Source of the DNA: Solirubrobacter sp963736505
GTDB taxonomy: Bacteria; Actinomycetota; Thermoleophilia; Solirubrobacterales; Solirubrobacteraceae
DNA length: 64,000 bases
Assembly (NCBI GenBank): GCA_963736505.1
Contig: CAVTOZ010000005.1
Location: 558,001 to 622,000, forward strand
Direction of reading: 5' to 3'
Below are positions 8,219 to 17,212 of this stretch, piece after piece (the stretch's first letter is position 1; each line of letters begins with the position of its first letter). The notes under the pieces were generated by a model, which saw only the letters and a list, made by a program, of their open reading frames with translations, had not been told where the DNA came from and ran no database searches. Made by a program: the position numbers and the translations under genes.

Positions 8219-9384
8219 GCGCCGCCGACATCGAGCGCCGCCGCGCGGCGATCGAGACGTCCGGCTGGGGCGCGCGCTTCCATTTCGTCCAGCCGCACAA
8301 CGCCTGCTTCTGGGTCTACCTCGCGTTCGTCGCCTCAGGCGCCTGGTACGTGGTCAACGCAGTCGCGAGCTCGGGTGGCGCGTTCGATCAGGCCTACGCC
8401 ACAGCGGTCGTCACCTCGGGTCTGTTCTGCGCGGCGTTCCTCGCGTTCCTGCACCACGCCGACCGCTGGGAGCGCACACCCGGCTCGCTGGCGCTGACCG
8501 CCTTCCTCGGCGGCGGCCTCGGGTCGACGTTCGCGATCGCGATCGTCGGCAACGCCGCGCTGAGTTCGCTCTATACGAAGGCGTTCGGCCAGGCGTGGGC
8601 CGTCGACTGGCAGGCCGGGCTGACCGCGCCGTTCGTGGAGGAGACGGCCAAGGGCGCGGTGTTCGTGCTCCTGCTCGGACTCGCGCCGGTCACGATCCGC
8701 ACCGCCGCGGACGGGCTGATCGTCGGCGCGTACGTGGGACTCGGCTTCCAGATCCTCGAGGACATCGTCTACGCCCAGAACTCCGCCTTCGCGGCGTTCG
8801 GCGCCCACCAGGCCGACGCGGTGCTGAGCCTGTTCGTGCTGCGCGCGATCACCGGCATCCCGTCGCACGCCCTCTACACGGCGCTGTTCGCCGCCGGCGT
8901 CATCTACGCGCTCGGCACTCCGGCGCAACCGCGGCGGCTCGCCCGCGGCATCCTGCTGATGCTCGCCGCGATCGCGATCCACGGCGTCTGGGATTCCGCG
9001 AGCGCGATCGGCGGCCGCGTGTGGGTGATCCTGGTGCTGCTCGCGGTCACCGTCGGCAGCATCGCGATGCTGCTCGTCGCGATCCGCTGGGCGGGCCGGC
9101 GCGAGCGGCGGTTCATGCGCGACATCATGGCGCCGGAGGTCGCGTCGGGAACGATCTCCGAGGCCGAGCTCGACGCGCTCACCGGCCACCGCGGCGACAC
9201 CCGCGGCGCGGTCCGCTCACGCGCCGGAGGCGTCAGCCGCCGGCGCGAGAAGCACGTGCTGCAGGCCGCCCGCGACCTCGCCGCCGACTTCGCCGAGGGC
9301 GGCGGGGAGGACACGCCGGACGTCGTACACGCCCGCGCGGAGATCGCACGTCTGCGGCGCCGGGGTTCGCCGCCCGGACTGTGA
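8215..9384 (+). CDS. PrsW-family intramembrane metalloprotease
   Basis: A 389-residue polytopic membrane protein of the PrsW/M82 family (glutamic metalloproteases that cut membrane-embedded anti-sigma factors). The conserved set is visible: EETAK (Glu142-Glu143), FQILEDIVYAQN with Glu182, SHALYT with His218, and HGVWD with His256 and Asp260, each in or beside a membrane helix. Eight to nine helices fill residues 35-290, followed by a ~100-residue charged cytoplasmic tail that is longer than usual. It overlaps the upstream membrane protein gene by 4 bp. The substrate is unknown. Confidence 0.88.
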   Translation: MSAADIERRRAAIETSGWGARFHFVQPHNACFWVYLAFVASGAWYVVNAVASSGGAFDQAYATAVVTSGLFCAAFLAFLHHADRWERTPGSLALTAFLGGGLGSTFAIAIVGNAALSSLYTKAFGQAWAVDWQAGLTAPFVEETAKGAVFVLLLGLAPVTIRTAADGLIVGAYVGLGFQILEDIVYAQNSAFAAFGAHQADAVLSLFVLRAITGIPSHALYTALFAAGVIYALGTPAQPRRLARGILLMLAAIAIHGVWDSASAIGGRVWVILVLLAVTVGSIAMLLVAIRWAGRRERRFMRDIMAPEVASGTISEAELDALTGHRGDTRGAVRSRAGGVSRRREKHVLQAARDLAADFAEGGGEDTPDVVHARAEIARLRRRGSPPGL

Positions 9385-9415
9385 AGCTGTAGGTCGGCCG
9401 AGGAGAGGTGGAGCG

Positions 9416-12001
9416 ATGTCTCAGCGCGGAAAGCGGATCGGGCTGCTGGCGGTGTTCATGACGGCGGTGCTCGCCTCCCCGGCCGGCGCGGCGGGCACGG
9501 TGCCGGTGCCGTTCGCGGCGCAGGGGCCGATCGGCATCTTCGCCACGCCGGCGGAGAACCAGGGGACGGAGCCCTGGTCGGGCGCGGTGACAGCCGTGCT
9601 GCCGGATCCGGTACACGCGAACGTCGCGCTGATCGCCACCGCGAACGGCGGGATCTGGCGCACGACCGATCTCGGCGCCGTCACACCGCAGTGGAGCCCG
9701 GAGAGCGACCATGCCCCGAGCCTCTCGATCGCGTCGCTGAGCTTCGATCCGACGGTCGGCGCGGGGGACCGGGTGGCGATCGCCGGGGTCGGTCATCGCA
9801 GCGCGTTCGGCGGCGCCGGCGGGCGGTTGACCGGCCTGCTCGAGAGCACGAACGGCGGCGCGACGTGGACGTCACTCGGCGAGTCCGACCTGTTCGGGGT
9901 CGACGTGAGCGGCGCGGCGATCCGCGGGAAGGTGATCGTCGCGACCAGTCGCGGCACGCACCCGGGGGTCTGGGTGAGCATGGACGCCGGCGCGAGCTTC
10001 ACCCGCGTGTCCGGCAAGTCCAAGCCGGGGCATCCGGAGCCGCCCGCCGGCCCGGGATTCGACCTGGTCGGCGACCCGCGCCGGCCGGGTCGCCTGTATG
10101 CCGCGATCGGCGGCGCGCACGGCGGCGTGTTCCGCAGCGACGACCGCGGCCGGACCTGGAGCGCGCAGGGTGGACCGACGTTCGGGACCAGCCGCAACCT
10201 TGCCAAGGACGCCGTGAACATGCGGATCGCGGTGGGCGCATCCTCGTCCGCGCCGCCCGTCTGGGTCGCCGTCGCGGGACCGGTCGCCGACGCGGCGCGC
10301 GCCGCACAGGAGGAGGACGACGACGCGGGCGCTCCGGGAACGAGCGGCAACGTGCTCGACGGGCTGTTCCGGACCGTCGGCACGCGCGCCGCCTGGGAGG
10401 CGCTCGACGTCGCGCGGCCGACCGACCCGGTGCTGTCGGTCAACCCCGGCGGCCAAGCGGGCGTGCACCTCGCCGTGGTGGGCGACCCGACCGACGCCTC
10501 CGTCGTCTACGTCGGCGGCGATCACCTGCCCGAGGGCGGCGCCGGCCAGATCATCGCCTGCGACGCCGCGCTGCCGCGCGGCAGCCAGTGCCGGCGCGCC
10601 GTGCGTCAGGGGACCAGCGACGCCAGCGCGCCGCACGCCGACACGCGGTCGCTCGTGTTCGGCGACGCCGGGCATCTGCTGCTGGGCGGCGACGGCGGCG
10701 TCTACCGCGACGACGATCCCGCCCATCCCGCCGCACCGGACAGCCGCTGGACCTCGCTGAACGGCAAGCTCGCCGCGATCGAGGCGCACTCCTGCGCCTG
10801 GGACAACGTCCTCCAGACCGCGATGTGCGGACTGCAGGACAGCGGTACCGCCGAGCAGCGCGGTCCCGGGCTGCTGGGCTGGAACGAGCTCGAGAACTTC
10901 GACGGCAACGACCTGGCGATCGCCGACGGCGCCGACGGCTCGACGGCGTACTTCAGCGCGCACGCCCTCGACGGCTTCACCCGGCGCATCTGCGCGAGCC
11001 CGATGCTGTGCCTCACCAGCAGACCGCCGCTGACCATCGCCGGCACGAGCACGAGCGTCCACGACCTGCCCAATGTGCCGTCCTATGACCCGATCGCGGC
11101 GGACGCGTTCTGCCCCGCCCGCCTCGCGATCTTCGCCGGGGGCCTGTTCGAGTCGACCGACGGCGCGCAGTCGTTCCGTCCGGTCGCCGGCCTGGGTGGT
11201 GGCACCGTCAAGGCCTTGGCCTATTCGGGCACGGGCTGCGCCGACCCCGTACGGCGCCTGTACGTCGCCGCCAAGACCGGGCTCTTCGCCCGCTCCGCCG
11301 GCGCCTCGCGGCTCACCCGCGTGGCCGCCTACAGCGTGGCCGGGCAGGGCGCGCCGGTCGCGCTCTCGATCGACCCCGGCGACGCACGCTCGGTCTGGGT
11401 CGCCTCGGCGACGAAGGTCACGCACGTCAGTCTGGGCGCGAGCCGCGCCAGCGACGTCACCGGCGACCTCGGCCACACCGGTGGGATCTCGTCGATCGCG
11501 TTCGTCCCGGGCGTGGTCGGCGCGCTCGTGCTCACCGGCACCGGCAACGGGATGTGGATGACCGACGCGGCGGACCTCGGCGCGTGGAGCAAGGTCTCCG
11601 GGCCGCTGCCCGACGTCGTCGTCGCGAGCCTCGAGTTCGACCCGGTCGGCGATGTGCTGCTGGCCGGGACGCTCGGCCGCGGCGCCTGGAAGCTCGACCA
11701 CGCGAAGGACGTGGACGTCCCGCCGGGAATCGTCGGCCTCAAGCCGGGGCACGGCACGACGGGCGTACCGCTGAAGGTCAAAGCCCGCTGGGAGGACCCT
11801 GACCGAGTCCGTCTCGACCGCGTCACCGGCCGGATCGACTTCGGCGATCACACGGGCAGCCACGCCCTGACGCTGCAGCCGGACGGGCGGTTCACCGCGA
11901 CCCACATGTACGCGCACCCCGGCCGGTACCGGTTGGCGCTGACGCTGAAGGACGTCCCGGGCGCGATCACCACGCAGACCGTGCTCGAGACGATCACATG
12001 A
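9416..12001 (+). CDS. Large secreted beta-propeller (BNR/sialidase-like) protein with PKD-like end
   Basis: An 861-residue secreted protein. Residues 1-26 are a Sec signal (LLAVFMTAVLASPAGAAG). Repeated Asp-box type elements, for example STNGGATW (144-151), SMDAGASF and SDDRGRTW, mark BNR blades spread over about residues 50-760, as in sialidase/VPS10-like propellers. The final ~70 residues, with RIDFGDHTGSH and ATHMYAHPGRYRLALTLKD, look like a PKD/Ig-like domain. No full set of sialidase catalytic residues is evident, so glycan binding or a non-enzymatic surface role is as likely. ATG 9416 follows AGGAGAGG. It converges on the M28 peptidase gene through a strong hairpin. Confidence 0.8.
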   Translation: MSQRGKRIGLLAVFMTAVLASPAGAAGTVPVPFAAQGPIGIFATPAENQGTEPWSGAVTAVLPDPVHANVALIATANGGIWRTTDLGAVTPQWSPESDHAPSLSIASLSFDPTVGAGDRVAIAGVGHRSAFGGAGGRLTGLLESTNGGATWTSLGESDLFGVDVSGAAIRGKVIVATSRGTHPGVWVSMDAGASFTRVSGKSKPGHPEPPAGPGFDLVGDPRRPGRLYAAIGGAHGGVFRSDDRGRTWSAQGGPTFGTSRNLAKDAVNMRIAVGASSSAPPVWVAVAGPVADAARAAQEEDDDAGAPGTSGNVLDGLFRTVGTRAAWEALDVARPTDPVLSVNPGGQAGVHLAVVGDPTDASVVYVGGDHLPEGGAGQIIACDAALPRGSQCRRAVRQGTSDASAPHADTRSLVFGDAGHLLLGGDGGVYRDDDPAHPAAPDSRWTSLNGKLAAIEAHSCAWDNVLQTAMCGLQDSGTAEQRGPGLLGWNELENFDGNDLAIADGADGSTAYFSAHALDGFTRRICASPMLCLTSRPPLTIAGTSTSVHDLPNVPSYDPIAADAFCPARLAIFAGGLFESTDGAQSFRPVAGLGGGTVKALAYSGTGCADPVRRLYVAAKTGLFARSAGASRLTRVAAYSVAGQGAPVALSIDPGDARSVWVASATKVTHVSLGASRASDVTGDLGHTGGISSIAFVPGVVGALVLTGTGNGMWMTDAADLGAWSKVSGPLPDVVVASLEFDPVGDVLLAGTLGRGAWKLDHAKDVDVPPGIVGLKPGHGTTGVPLKVKARWEDPDRVRLDRVTGRIDFGDHTGSHALTLQPDGRFTATHMYAHPGRYRLALTLKDVPGAITTQTVLETIT

Positions 12002-12005
12002 CGCC

Positions 12006-12033
12006 GGCGCCGGGCGACGAGTCGCCCGGCGCC
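12006..12033. terminator. Bidirectional hairpin terminator
   Basis: A 12-bp perfect stem, GGCGCCGGGCGA (12006-12017) with TCGCCCGGCGCC (12022-12033), and a 4-nt CGAG loop. It lies 5 bp after the BNR-gene stop and 9 bp before the end of the converging M28 gene, so it can serve both. No long U-tract is present, as is common in high-GC actinobacteria. Confidence 0.75.
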
Positions 12034-12041
12034 GCGCATGA

Positions 12042-13676
12042 CTACTGGGTCGCCGCTCCTCGCGGCCCTGCCGCCGCCGGCGTCCCCTTCGGTTTGTGGA
12101 CGTCCTCGCCCGCCCACACGACGCTCGTGTTGTACGCCATGCGCACTGTCATGTCGGCGAACGCCTTCGACATGAACGTGAGCACGTTCGGATCGTTGTT
12201 GGAGAGGTTGTCGCACCAGCGGAACGGGTTGTCGACGCACCCGCCGTCGACGCTGGGCACGTTGCCCTCGTAGTTGCCGGTGTATCCGCCGAAGAGGTCG
12301 ACCTCCTCCTGGGTCTTGCAGCAGTCCTGCCCGGTGAGCAGGCCGCTGGCGGGAACGCCTGCCAACTGGAACTGCTCCGCGTCGGTTCCCTTCGGTGAGA
12401 AGAAGATGTGGTTCTTCCCGATGGAGGTGAAGTAGTCAACCCCGAGGTCGCGGGCGAACTTCGACGGTTCGTACACCTGCGGGGGGAACGTCTCACTGAC
12501 GGTGCGCCCGAACAGGTCGACGGCCGCGGGGTCGAGGACGCCGATGGAGTAGTTCGGGGTGGCCATCACGTCCGCGTCGAGGTCGTAGCGGATCTTCTGG
12601 AGCTCGCTCGCCGAGAGGTGGTTGACGTAGTACTTCGAGCCCAGCTCGCCCAGCTCCTCACCGCCGAACCAGATGAACCGCAGCTTGTTCAGCGGATGCG
12701 CCTTTCGCATCTCCTGCGCGATGTCGAGGATCGTCGCCGAGCCGGAGGCGTTGTCGAGCATGCCCGCGCCGTAGATGGCGTCCAGGTGCGCGTCGACCAC
12801 CACGACGTGGTTCGGGTCGCCGCCCTTGCTCTCCGCGATGACGTTCCAGTCGGTGCGGTTCGGGTCGACGGTCTGGTGGATGCTCAGGTTCATGACCGGC
12901 GGCGTGCCGGCGGTGTACTCGTTGAAGAGGCTCCGGCCGATGTCGAACGACGTGAACGCCACCGGGATGCTCGCCACGAACGGGTTGCCGTCCGCGTCCA
13001 CCATGCTGCCGGAGAACACGCTCGTGCGGCCGGGGTTGCCCTCATTGAAGATGACCACGCCCGCCGCCCCTGCGTGCTCGGCGTTGAGCACCTTCACCCC
13101 GAAGTTGCACGTGCCGCGCTGGATCAGGGCGATCTTGCCCGCGAACGAGCTGTCGAAGTCGCCCGCGACGCACCCGCTCGCCGAGCTCGGGGCGGGTGAC
13201 GGAGGCATGACGGTGTGGCCGGCCGGCTTGACCTGGGCGCCGGTCGCGTCGCCCTGGCTGTCGCCTGGGTTCCAATCGGTGATAAGGGTGAAGTTGCGCG
13301 GGGTGGGTGAGACCTCACTGAAGCTCGGCGTCCCGATGTAAGACGAGTACGTGAACGTGTACGGCTGGAGCGTGACGTCGTATCCGGCCTTGCGCATCAC
13401 GTCCGCGACGTAGTCGACCGACGCCTTGTAACCCGGCTCGCCGGAGTTGCGCGACGGATGGCCGTCAGCACCGGGATTGGCATCGGCGATCGCCTGGAAC
13501 GCCTTCATGTGGTTCCAGAGATCGTCCGTGGTCACGCACGGCACCAGCTTGCCCGGCGTGTCGTTGACCCGGTTGTCACAGCCGGTGTTCGATTGCGCCT
13601 TCGCCGTGGCCGGCAGGCAGAGTGCAGCGGCCGCGCAGAGCGCGAGCAGCCACCAATGTCTCACCTGATAAGGCAA
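12042..13676 (-). CDS. Secreted M28-family aminopeptidase with PA domain
   Basis: A 544-residue exported zinc peptidase. A Sec signal (LLALCAAAALCLPATAKA) precedes the mature protein. A protease-associated (PA) insert covers roughly residues 160-265 (GKIALIQRGTCNFGVKVLNAEHAGAAGVVIF). The M28 metal ligands are seen as AHLDA (His297, Asp299), Asp308, the FGGEELG pair Glu340/Glu341 and DLDADV (Asp367). Several Cys residues suggest disulfides outside the cell. The start is TTG 13676, with AGGAGGG 7 bp upstream on the coding strand. GTG eleven bases on is an alternative. It is transcribed from the promoter at 13718-13747. Confidence 0.9.
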   Translation of the reverse strand: MPYQVRHWWLLALCAAAALCLPATAKAQSNTGCDNRVNDTPGKLVPCVTTDDLWNHMKAFQAIADANPGADGHPSRNSGEPGYKASVDYVADVMRKAGYDVTLQPYTFTYSSYIGTPSFSEVSPTPRNFTLITDWNPGDSQGDATGAQVKPAGHTVMPPSPAPSSASGCVAGDFDSSFAGKIALIQRGTCNFGVKVLNAEHAGAAGVVIFNEGNPGRTSVFSGSMVDADGNPFVASIPVAFTSFDIGRSLFNEYTAGTPPVMNLSIHQTVDPNRTDWNVIAESKGGDPNHVVVVDAHLDAIYGAGMLDNASGSATILDIAQEMRKAHPLNKLRFIWFGGEELGELGSKYYVNHLSASELQKIRYDLDADVMATPNYSIGVLDPAAVDLFGRTVSETFPPQVYEPSKFARDLGVDYFTSIGKNHIFFSPKGTDAEQFQLAGVPASGLLTGQDCCKTQEEVDLFGGYTGNYEGNVPSVDGGCVDNPFRWCDNLSNNDPNVLTFMSKAFADMTVRMAYNTSVVWAGEDVHKPKGTPAAAGPRGAATQ

Positions 13677-13717
13677 GAGAGACCCTCCTCAGTAGACCCG
13701 CAACTGACGTTGCGGTC

Positions 13718-13747
13718 ATGCTACGTCTCGGCCGCTACCGTCGTCAA
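13718..13747 (-). promoter_or_regulatory. Sigma-70-type promoter for the M28 peptidase gene
   Basis: On the minus strand, TTGACG (13747-13742) and TAGCAT (13723-13718) are separated by 18 bp, close to the housekeeping consensus. A small inverted repeat GCAAC/GTTGC (13700-13713) lies between the promoter and the start. Confidence 0.6.
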
Positions 13748-13772
13748 ACTGTCACGTTTTGTTGACGGGCAT

Positions 13773-14173
13773 CGGCCGGGCGGCTCGTCACTCAGCCGCT
13801 AGTCGCGCACGCGCTTGAGCACCGCCATCGCCGCGTTGTGGCCGGGGATCCCGGACACGCCGCCGCCGCGGCGCGCGCCGGCGCCGCACAGCAGCACGTT
13901 CGCGTGCTCGGTCTCGACGCCCCAGTTGCCGACGTCGCCCTCGTCCTCGGCGAACGGCCACGACAGGTCGCGGTGGAAGATGTTGCCGCCCGGCATCCCG
14001 AGATCGGCCTCGATCTCCAGCGGCGTCTTGGCCTCGATGCACGGCTCGCCGCTCGGCGACGTCCACAGGCAGTCCTCGATCGGCTCGCCCAGCACGCTGT
14101 CGAGCGAGCGCAGCGTCGCGCCGATCGCCTCCGCCTTCGCCGCCGCCGGATTGGCCGCGAACAGCCGCGCCGG
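13773..14173. repeat. 401-bp direct repeat, left copy (3' end of FAD-oxidoreductase gene)
   Basis: Identical to 16812-17212 apart from a single C/T difference at 14165/17204, same orientation, offset 3039 bp. It covers the last ~124 codons of the FAD oxidoreductase plus 26 bp after its stop. Identity ends abruptly at 14173/17212. The two copies bracket the ATPase island. Confidence 0.97.
13799..14172 (-). pseudogene. 3'-terminal fragment of FAD-oxidoreductase gene
   Basis: The fragment encodes only the last ~124 residues of the gene at 16838-18331 (from PARLFAANPAAAKAEA to the stop), including the C-terminal FAD-binding GIPGHNAAMAVLKRV. It has no start of its own and no N-terminal Rossmann motif, because the sequence switches to unrelated DNA and an inverted repeat at 14174. 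It is non-functional as an enzyme and best seen as the by-product of island integration. Confidence 0.9.
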
Positions 14174-14209
14174 GTGTCGGCGACTTGAAACCAGAGCGAC
14201 AGAATCGCT

Positions 14210-14343
14210 CGGCCGCGGGTCCTGTCCTCGCGGGACCCGGGTCGCCGCCGCGCCGACACCGTCATGGGCAGACGGATTCGCGCCTGCGCGACGGCCGTCG
14301 ACCCCCAAACGCCCACGAGGCCACCCGCGGGAGGATCGGTTAC
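14210..14343. repeat. Island inverted repeat, left arm (~134 bp)
   Basis: It is the reverse complement of 16681-16817, with a one-base gap and about nine mismatches. Long exact blocks include the stretch around GACCCGGGTCGCCGCCGCG and the stretch around GACCCCCAAACGCCCACGAG. It contains internal palindromes (GGACCCGGGTC type). No transposase is associated with it. Confidence 0.9.
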
Positions 14344-14628
14344 AGCTCAGAGGCGGGGCGGAGCGGCAGACGGTCCGCCGCCGCCTTGGACACGGAAGCG
14401 GGTTGGCAGGCAACTGGGATCGACGCTCTCCCAGAGGTCAAGAGCGACGGTCGGTCTACGCGGGCGCGGAGTTCTTGGTGATCCTTGCCGCCTGGGCGCG
14501 ACGGGCGCCAGTTCGTGCGCGCCGACGACTGGGACTCAGACACTCCCGCTGCTCTCTGATCGGTGCGCCGTCCACCCAGAGCTCGGGTCATTCGCCGGAC
14601 GGGCGATCTCGTCCCGGCGGTACCCAGT
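14344..14628. other. Island spacer, no convincing gene
   Basis: This is the 285 bp between the left inverted repeat and the ATPase stop. A 98-codon frame opens at an ATG overlapping the ATPase stop (ATGAGTGA at 14636), but its product is a compositionally random Arg/Ser/Pro/Ala mix with no domain. I see no RNA gene or clear terminator here. Confidence 0.5.
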
Positions 14629-16308
14629 TCACTCATCGAGGAGTTCAGGCGGCAAGACCAGTCGCTTGATCATCCTGCCGTCGTCGAACGGGCTCACCGC
14701 GCCGGCGTGGTCGCCGCGCTCCCGTGAGAAATCGCCGCGCGGCGCGCGCTCGGTTCCGAGCACATCGACGTAGGCCCCGTAGTCCAGGGTGTACACGCTG
14801 TATTGCTCGCCGACTTCGGCGTCCGGCGGGATGAACCCGCGTTTGACGAGATGAATCAGGCGCAGGTCAAACAGCGATCGGATCGTTTCGTGGCGGTCGG
14901 CTTCCTCGGCGAACAGAAAGCTTCGCGCGCGATGTCGCCCGACCACTTCGCTGACGATGCGGCTGAGCACCGCGCGCTGATGCTCGTCGAGCTTGGCCAC
15001 CTTCTCCAGCGCGTAATGCTCGCGCGTAACGTGGCGCACGCTCGATACGTCGATCCGGACCTTGTGACGCCGCAGCGTGTCGAACACTGCCTGTTGGAAC
15101 AGGTACATGTAGTCGCGCGCAACGCCCTGGCCGGCCCGGGCAAGCTCGATGAAGGCGTCCGGCGAGTCAAAACAGGCGCTGACGAACTCGGTGCCGTTGG
15201 TCACGCCGAACGCGTCCCGCAGGTAGTAGCCAGGCTTCTCGTTTCGGCGCGCGGCGAAGCGCCGGGCGAGCTCGCGCGGAGCGCGCGAGAGCAGGCCCCC
15301 GGCCGGAACCACGCCGCTGAGCCAATGGCTGTCGCTCTCGACCGCCAAATGCAGGAACACGACCTCCGCGAACAGGTCCAGCGCACGCTGCTCGTCCATG
15401 TCATAGATGAAGAAGTCATCGAGGCTCAGCGACGCTCCCACGTCGGCGCTGCGCTCGAACCCCAAGGTGTTGTTGAGCGAAAGCGGGACCGCCAGGCAGC
15501 AGCGGTGCTCGATCGCAGCCAGCTTCACGGTGACCCTCGGATACGGGAAGAAACTGCGCTTAAGGAACTCGGCGAGAAGCGGCTGCAGATCCGCAGGCAC
15601 CGCCGTCCACTCGTCGATGAGCACCAGCAGCCGCGCGATGCCGGCGTGGGTCACGACGCGCTGCAACGCGTCACCTATGTCGCGAAACAGGATCCGCTGC
15701 AGCGGCTGTCCTTCGCGAAGAATCCGCAGCGTCTGCGACCAGGTAGACGAATCGTCGCCTCCGAGCTGGAGCTTCGGCGTGGCACTCGCATCGATCTTGA
15801 GCGAACCCGACTCCGTCGCCCCGACGGACGCGCCGCCTTCCGTCACCAGCTTCTCGGTATTCAGAAACGAGCGCGTCATCGCCTGCGCGAGGTCGTCGAG
15901 CGACTCGAATACTGGCCCGGGCGGCTCAATGTCCGGTCGCGTCGCATGTTCGAGCAATAGCGTCTGGATGACGCCCAGCACGTCGCGCAGGAGGTTCGCG
16001 ACGCGCAGGAACGGCGGCCGATCAGCGTCCTCCCAGAGGCGGTCGCTGCCGAGCGTGCGCATGTCGATGTAGACGGGAAACTCCGCGGGCGCCGTGGTCG
16101 CATTCTGAAACAGAACTTTCAGGACGTGGGTCTTGCCGGTCCCTCGGCGCCCGAAGACGATCTGGTTGTTGTTGTTGCGCAGCCGAAGCGCGATCCCGGG
16201 ATCGACGAAGGTTGCCTCAAGCTGATCCAGGTCCTCCTGGCGCTCAGAGCGGTCGAGGATGCTGCTCACCGAGTGCTGTATCAGACGGTCATCGAGCGGC
16301 CAGCTCAT
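14629..16308 (-). CDS. ORC/CDC6-like AAA+ ATPase (island cargo)
   Basis: A 559-residue P-loop ATPase, the only convincing gene of the island. Walker A is FGRRGTGKTH (52-61) after a conserved RLRNNNNQIV, and Walker B is LLVLIDEW (227-234). A sensor-1 region VKLAAIEHR (261-269) and an ORC/CDC6-style sensor-2 APRELARRF (343-351) follow. The C-terminal ~120 residues (KLDEHQRAVLSRIVSEV, FDLRLIHLV, YSVYTLDYGAYVDV) look like a winged-helix domain. Family relatives annotated as ORC-CDC6 ATPases occur in bacterial accessory regions and are of unproven function; defence or element maintenance are possibilities. Third-codon positions carry visibly more A/T than the flanking genes. The start ATG 16308 has AAAGG upstream. 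Confidence 0.85.
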   Translation of the reverse strand: MSWPLDDRLIQHSVSSILDRSERQEDLDQLEATFVDPGIALRLRNNNNQIVFGRRGTGKTHVLKVLFQNATTAPAEFPVYIDMRTLGSDRLWEDADRPPFLRVANLLRDVLGVIQTLLLEHATRPDIEPPGPVFESLDDLAQAMTRSFLNTEKLVTEGGASVGATESGSLKIDASATPKLQLGGDDSSTWSQTLRILREGQPLQRILFRDIGDALQRVVTHAGIARLLVLIDEWTAVPADLQPLLAEFLKRSFFPYPRVTVKLAAIEHRCCLAVPLSLNNTLGFERSADVGASLSLDDFFIYDMDEQRALDLFAEVVFLHLAVESDSHWLSGVVPAGGLLSRAPRELARRFAARRNEKPGYYLRDAFGVTNGTEFVSACFDSPDAFIELARAGQGVARDYMYLFQQAVFDTLRRHKVRIDVSSVRHVTREHYALEKVAKLDEHQRAVLSRIVSEVVGRHRARSFLFAEEADRHETIRSLFDLRLIHLVKRGFIPPDAEVGEQYSVYTLDYGAYVDVLGTERAPRGDFSRERGDHAGAVSPFDDGRMIKRLVLPPELLDE

Positions 16309-16680
16309 CAGTGCACGCCTTTCCGGTCGTTTGCGGCGCGCGCCGCGAGCGCGCCGGAGGGCGTGCTCGCTCAGACCATACCGTATTAACAGGGGTCCTC
16401 GAGCGATTAGGACTCATCTTCACTGCCGCTGGCCACCGCTGCATCGCGCCGAGCATGAAGCTCGCCTTGGCGCAGCCATCGACGCACGCAGGGTCTTGGA
16501 CGGTTTCCCGGGAACCTCCATGCGGCGCTACCGCAAGGATCACGCGGGTCGATCCAGATTTGCTGGGCGCTGCCGGCGATCGTGGACGCGGCGGCACTGC
16601 GCGACCCGCCAAGCGCGATCGCTACGCCGCGACCCTGGTGAGTGGTGTGCCGTGAGCATGAGACCCGGCTCCGCTGCTGA
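16309..16680. other. Island promoter side, no convincing gene
   Basis: This is 372 bp upstream of the ATPase. It holds a lower-GC patch around 16375-16400; on the minus strand TTAATACGGTATGG offers a TATGGT -10-like element for the ATPase. Short open frames exist on both strands but none has a start with a ribosome site, a domain or sensible composition. No integrase or transposase remnant is recognisable. Confidence 0.45.
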
Positions 16681-16817
16681 GCCGTAACCGCCCACCCGCG
16701 GGTGGCCTCGTGGGCGTTTGGGGGTCGACGGCCGTCGCGCAGGCGCGAATCCGTCTGGCCATCACGGTTCTCGGCGCGGCGGCGACCCGGGTCCCGCGAG
16801 GACAGGACCCGCGGCCG
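16681..16817. repeat. Island inverted repeat, right arm (~137 bp)
   Basis: Reverse complement of 14210-14343. Its outer end (ACCCGCGGCCG, to 16817) overlaps by 6 bp the start of the right 401-bp direct repeat. The inner end carries a perfect palindrome CCACCCGCGGGTGG. Confidence 0.9.
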
Positions 16818-17212
16818 GGCGGCTCGTCACTCAGCCGCTAGTCGCGCACGCGCTTGAGCACCGCCATCGCCGCGTTGTGGCCGGGGATCCCGGACACGCC
16901 GCCGCCGCGGCGCGCGCCGGCGCCGCACAGCAGCACGTTCGCGTGCTCGGTCTCGACGCCCCAGTTGCCGACGTCGCCCTCGTCCTCGGCGAACGGCCAC
17001 GACAGGTCGCGGTGGAAGATGTTGCCGCCCGGCATCCCGAGATCGGCCTCGATCTCCAGCGGCGTCTTGGCCTCGATGCACGGCTCGCCGCTCGGCGACG
17101 TCCACAGGCAGTCCTCGATCGGCTCGCCCAGCACGCTGTCGAGCGAGCGCAGCGTCGCGCCGATCGCCTCCGCCTTCGCCGCCGCCGGATTGGCCGCGAA
17201 CAGTCGCGCCGG
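16812..17212. repeat. 401-bp direct repeat, right copy (inside intact FAD gene)
   Basis: This is the same sequence as 13773-14173, here forming the genuine 3' end of the intact FAD-oxidoreductase gene. See the left copy for the comparison. Confidence 0.97.

Noticed and set aside
9872..11917. Long antisense frame (681 codons) opposite the secreted BNR gene
   Set aside because: Arg/Ala/Gly-rich translation typical of high-GC antisense frames, no domain or ribosome site, and opposite a clear secreted protein.
14340..14636. 98-codon frame starting at the ATPase stop (ATGAGTGA)
   Set aside because: Product has random Arg/Ser/Pro composition and runs into the inverted repeat; the overlap alone is not enough.
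16289..16612. 107-codon minus-strand frame upstream of the ATPase
   Set aside because: No ribosome site or recognisable domain, and it overlaps the ATPase start region.
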